A stretch of DNA of 64,000 bases. Source: Treponema maltophilum ATCC 51939 (GTDB lineage Bacteria; Spirochaetota; Spirochaetia; Treponematales; Treponemataceae). The stretch covers positions 1,861,583 through 1,925,582 of the forward strand of contig NZ_KE332518.1 in assembly GCF_000413055.1 (NCBI RefSeq), written 5' to 3'. Of this stretch, positions 61,179 through 64,000 are shown piece after piece. The notes under the pieces were generated by a model, which was given only the letters and a program-made list of their open reading frames with translations, was not told the origin of the DNA and searched no databases. Every line of letters starts with the position of its first letter. Position 1 is the stretch's first letter. Made by a program: the position numbers and the translations under genes.

Positions 61179-61652
61179 TTAGGGAACAATTTTCATAAGT
61201 TTAAGCATAAATCCATAAGATTTATACTGTTTTTTCAAGCCATCAATTGCAGAGACCGACAAAGCTGAAGTTGAATAAAGTGCATAGGCTACATCAGTAC
61301 TTTTATATTTTCTCATGATAAGCTGTGCAAGAAATCCACCAAGAGATGCTCCTATAAAAATAGGATTTTCAATTTTCAACTGCCCAACAAACTTTATGAC
61401 AAAATCCGCAAGTTCTTCAATGTTGTTAATTTCCATTGGATAATCAAAGGTAAGAATTTGATAGTCCTTCTCCATTTGTTTCAGATGATTGAACCAGACA
61501 ATGCTACAGCCGGTTCCACCCACAAGATACACCAAATTTATTTTGCTTTCCGAATTTCAACATATCAGGTATTTTACCTCTATGTCATCCACTTTCATTT
61601 TAGAAAACGGATGAGTGTTCTGAAACGATTTAAGTTCTTCTGCAAACGTCAT
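61179..61652 (-). pseudogene. Broken alpha/beta hydrolase gene
   Basis: From an ATG at 61652 with GGAGG upstream the frame gives MTFAEELKSFQNTHPFSKMK and on to YLIC. There is an in-frame TGA at codon 32 (61559-61557), then NSESKINLVYLVGGTGCSIVWF, the nucleophile elbow GASLGGF, and an abrupt end KLMKIVP at the repeat junction. Typical hydrolases of this family are over 250 residues, so the C-terminal half is lost as well. It is AT-rich and Firmicutes-like in style. Confidence 0.75.
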
Positions 61653-61676
61653 ATTATCACCTCCATAAAATTCAAA

Positions 61677-62162
61677 TTAAAATAAAGATACACACAAACC
61701 AACTATCAGACACACCGGAAGTCCAAGTGCGGAACCAATGCAGGATTGCTTAATATGAAACAGATAATCCTTATATTCTGACATATCCTCTGTCCCCTGA
61801 ATACGCACTTTCTTAGAATGGCAAAACCAAACACAGTCCAAAATAAAGGCATCGTACCATGTAATCGCCAGCCAAATAATATACGACTGAAGAAAACCAC
61901 TCACAAAAGAAGTTGTACCGTTGATTTTATACATAATGAGAGCAAAAACTACAGGCAACACTATCATGCAAAGACATTTTCTCAGCATTTCCTTCTTAGA
62001 AAAACGCTTCTTTCTGTCTTCTACAAGACCTAATTCCACGCAACGTCTACGTATTTGTGGCGGGTAATCACCAATGGCACTTAATGGGTCTTTCAACACC
62101 CTGGGGACTATCAAAATCGTAAATAAAATAATTCCAATTATAATCTCTATAAAAAGTATCAT
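61677..62162 (-). CDS. Hypothetical membrane protein, probably acquired
   Basis: This protein of 161 residues has about four helices (LFIEIIIGIILFTILIV, MIVLPVVFALIMYKI, FLQSYIIWLAITWYDAFILD, IGSALGLPVCLIVGLC). A cytoplasmic stretch SAIGDYPPQIRRRCVELGLVEDRKKR lies between helices 1 and 2. It resembles small proteins found beside transport or hydrolase genes in clostridia, but no function is known. AAGGAG precedes the ATG. It is AT-rich and lies between the two copies of the 320-bp repeat with the broken hydrolase. Confidence 0.65.
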   Translation of the reverse strand: MILFIEIIIGIILFTILIVPRVLKDPLSAIGDYPPQIRRRCVELGLVEDRKKRFSKKEMLRKCLCMIVLPVVFALIMYKINGTTSFVSGFLQSYIIWLAITWYDAFILDCVWFCHSKKVRIQGTEDMSEYKDYLFHIKQSCIGSALGLPVCLIVGLCVSLF

Positions 62163-62260
62163 CCTTATCCAACTCCTTCTGTAGCGTATAAGTATCCTAA
62201 TGAAACTTCAAATTTTCTTTATTATAGCACTGTTTAAAAAGTGATACAACATATAAGAAG

Positions 62261-62289
62261 GACAGGGCTCAATAAATGTCCTGTCCATA
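62261..62289. other. Hairpin at the edge of the acquired block
   Basis: GGACAGG and CCTGTCC are separated by about 14 nt, upstream of the acquired membrane-protein gene. The remainder of 62163-62526 holds no recognisable gene; it contains a short GC-rich motif (TTCCGGCAGGACGCCGGGAAA) related to the motif repeated inside the 320-bp repeat. Confidence 0.4.
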
Positions 62290-62526
62290 TCATTATGCTA
62301 TGAATGCATCAGTTATCAGGGCTCCAGCCTATCCACAAATACAGTTCATAATTACGCTTAAGGGCTCAGAATTGCTACGCCTTGCTTGCAATTCCTTAAA
62401 AATCCCGACTTACAGCTATTGTTCCGGCAGGACGCCGGGAAAGCTGTATGTTATCGACGTTTTTACAAAGCCGTTATGCTTTCGAAAACTCGCCGTACTT
62501 TTCCCCGTGAGGACATCCTGCCCGTA

Positions 62527-62846
62527 CTCTCTCCCCAAAATAAGCCTTTTATCCGTTCCGGCATGGACGCCGGAAACGCCATTCCGCCATAGTTGGCGGG
62601 GAAAACCGGCGGCGGGCGAGGTATTTGCCCCGTACGTTCCGGCATGGATGCCGGGAACGCCATACGTGCCCGAGTTTGCGGAGCAAACTCGAGTTAAAAA
62701 TCGGACTTAGGATGTCCGATTTTTAAACCTTCCACTCGATGCCTTTTTTGAAGTTCTCCCACATACCGGCATAAAGACCTTTGCGCGCGAGCAGCTCGGC
62801 ATGCGTTCCCGTTTCGGCAACCCTGCCCTCATCGATGACGCAGATT
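62527..62846. repeat. 320-bp direct repeat, copy 2
   Basis: This is the partner of 60858-61177 at a constant offset of 1669 bp. This copy is continuous with an intact exporter gene, so it is probably the original. Confidence 0.9.
62694..62725 (-). terminator. Terminator of the exporter gene
   Basis: AAAAATCGGAC and GTCCGATTTTT form an 11-bp stem overlapping the stop codon of the exporter. The same hairpin occurs at 61025-61056 in the other repeat copy. Confidence 0.8.
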
Positions 62847-64000
62847 TTATCGGCATTTACGACCGACGAAAGGCGGTGGGCGATCATAATGACGGTTTTG
62901 TCTTTGAGCAGCATGTCGAAGGTTTTTTTGATTTTGTATTCGTTTTCGGCGTCGGCAAAGGCGGTCGCTTCGTCAAGTACAATAATCGGTGCGTCCTGCA
63001 GCAGGGCGCGGGCAATGGCAAGCCGCTGCGCTTCTCCGCCGGATACATAGGTGCCCTTGGTACCGTAGACGGTGTCTATACCGGCCGGCAGTTTTTCGAT
63101 GATGTCCATGCACTCGGCTTTGCGAAGCGCGTCAAGCACTTCTTCGCGGCTTGCGTCTTTTTTGCCGTAGCGGATATTTTCAAAAATGCTTTCTTTAAAA
63201 AGCTTATTTTCCTGAAACACAAAGCCGACGGTGTGCAAAAGGTCGCTTGTTTTAATATCGCGGATATCGACGCCGCCGATGCTGATCGAACCCGAATCGA
63301 CTTCCCAAAAGCGGCCGAGCAAATTGACGAGGGTGGTTTTGCCGCCGCCTGAAGGCCCAACCAACGCGGTCAGCGAATGTTCGGGGATATACAAACCGAT
63401 GCCGTTCACGGCGGGGCGGGCGGCGGTTTGCGGTATTTTATCGCCGCCGGGGTTTGTGTTCCCTGCGGCCGCCTCAGCAGCTCCGGCCGTTTCCGTTTTA
63501 TACGAAAATACCACATCCTTAAATTCTATATCGTATTTTTCGGGCAGCGTTGATTTTTCCGGTTCCTTTGTCGGCGGTGCTTGCAGTATGTCTTCGATAC
63601 GGTTGAGTGCATCGTTCGATCGCTGATGGAACGAATTGGCGTACATAATCTTCATCAGCATACCGTAGGTAACCGGTGCAAAGGCAAGATAAAATACAAA
63701 GCTGTAAAAAAAGCGCGGATCGAGCGTTGTACTGCCTGCCATCAAAAGGGCTGCGGGCAGCAGGAACAAAAATCCCATTTTGATGAGCGATAAAAAAATT
63801 GCATAGCCGTTTTCCCACGACATCGAATATTGCAGGACGAACTCTTTGTAGTTCATAATCGACGTATAAAAATTCTTAAAATAATACACGGACTGATTAA
63901 AGGTTTTGATAACCGAAATACCGCGCACGTATTCGGTACCGGCGTTGTTCATCTGTTCGAGCGCGTCTTCGTACTTTTGCATAAAGCCCGAGTTTGAGCT
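62723..64000 (-). CDS. ABC exporter-type permease/ATPase, C-terminal part (runs off the right edge)
   Basis: This frame is open to the window edge and lacks its N-terminus. The visible part has the last helices of an ABC transmembrane domain, then an ATPase domain with LVGPSGGGKTTLVNLLGRF, FQENKLFKESIFENIRYG, VSGGEAQRLAIARALL, IIVLDEATAFAD and AHRLSSV. A linker rich in A, E and G precedes the ATPase domain. Exporters of this type are often found next to Trep_Strep ECF genes, though here a repeat and foreign genes intervene. Confidence 0.9.
   Translation of the reverse strand, partial: SSNSGFMQKYEDALEQMNNAGTEYVRGISVIKTFNQSVYYFKNFYTSIMNYKEFVLQYSMSWENGYAIFLSLIKMGFLFLLPAALLMAGSTTLDPRFFYSFVFYLAFAPVTYGMLMKIMYANSFHQRSNDALNRIEDILQAPPTKEPEKSTLPEKYDIEFKDVVFSYKTETAGAAEAAAGNTNPGGDKIPQTAARPAVNGIGLYIPEHSLTALVGPSGGGKTTLVNLLGRFWEVDSGSISIGGVDIRDIKTSDLLHTVGFVFQENKLFKESIFENIRYGKKDASREEVLDALRKAECMDIIEKLPAGIDTVYGTKGTYVSGGEAQRLAIARALLQDAPIIVLDEATAFADAENEYKIKKTFDMLLKDKTVIMIAHRLSSVVNADKICVIDEGRVAETGTHAELLARKGLYAGMWENFKKGIEWKV

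Noticed and set aside
61557-61559. Selenocysteine codon in the hydrolase
   Set aside because: No hairpin follows the TGA, the family is not a known selenoprotein, and the gene is truncated anyway.

Overview
The window most resembles a host-associated spirochaete of the genus Treponema. The pointers are a Trep_Strep-type ECF substrate component, a BspA-like leucine-rich lipoprotein, a poly-G tract inside the promoter of a small outer-membrane-type protein, signal peptides ending in FAAGGKE-like tails, and many sugar ABC systems. These are family-level impressions, not database results. Base composition looks moderate, with AT-richer islands near 56.1-57.0 kb, 58.8-59.5 kb and 61.2-62.3 kb.

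Left third (1-24 kb). Most genes here read leftward. An inositol operon, iolB-iolD-iolG plus an RbsABC-type importer, runs off the left edge. Upstream lie two CUT1 sugar importers that lack their own ATPase. One is followed by a DUF4091 protein and a membrane-anchored AraC regulator. The other is headed by a fusion of a glycerophosphodiesterase and a PfkB kinase, divergent from iolE. IolG, IolE, IolD and IolB are all present, IolC is not, and the PfkB half of the fusion is a natural candidate for it. iolE has a long leader made of a composite hairpin repeat that recurs near 52 kb. A Pot-type ABC importer follows.

Middle (24-49 kb). A phase-variable-looking poly-G promoter drives a small beta-barrel-like protein and a lipoprotein. 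Next come a chemoreceptor, a PdxK-like kinase, a PD-(D/E)XK-like orphan, a leucine-rich-repeat lipoprotein with a 14-copy 7-bp tandem repeat upstream, and a fucose operon (fucU, importer, LacI regulator, fucI) with a doubled LacI-type operator lying on its promoter. Then come a class III nucleotide cyclase, a GNAT protein, a TPR protein, AzlCD, rplM-rpsI-recX, an inverted HTH-receiver protein, and a second glycerophosphodiesterase divergent from an MFS carrier.

Right third (49-64 kb). This part holds a galactokinase-like kinase, SppA, a DUF975 protein, a CYTH protein, a degenerate-GGDEF/EAL protein and a hisH-hisF pair. A flavodoxin-ferredoxin gene ends in a broken uvrA tail. An ECF importer operon carries a vapBC module inside it and a six-unit array of 23-bp palindromes at the end of its ATPase gene. 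Finally, two copies of a 320-bp direct repeat, including the 3' end of an exporter gene, flank decayed and foreign-looking genes. Several genes have a -10 box 5-8 nt before the ATG and no Shine-Dalgarno sequence, suggesting leaderless mRNAs.
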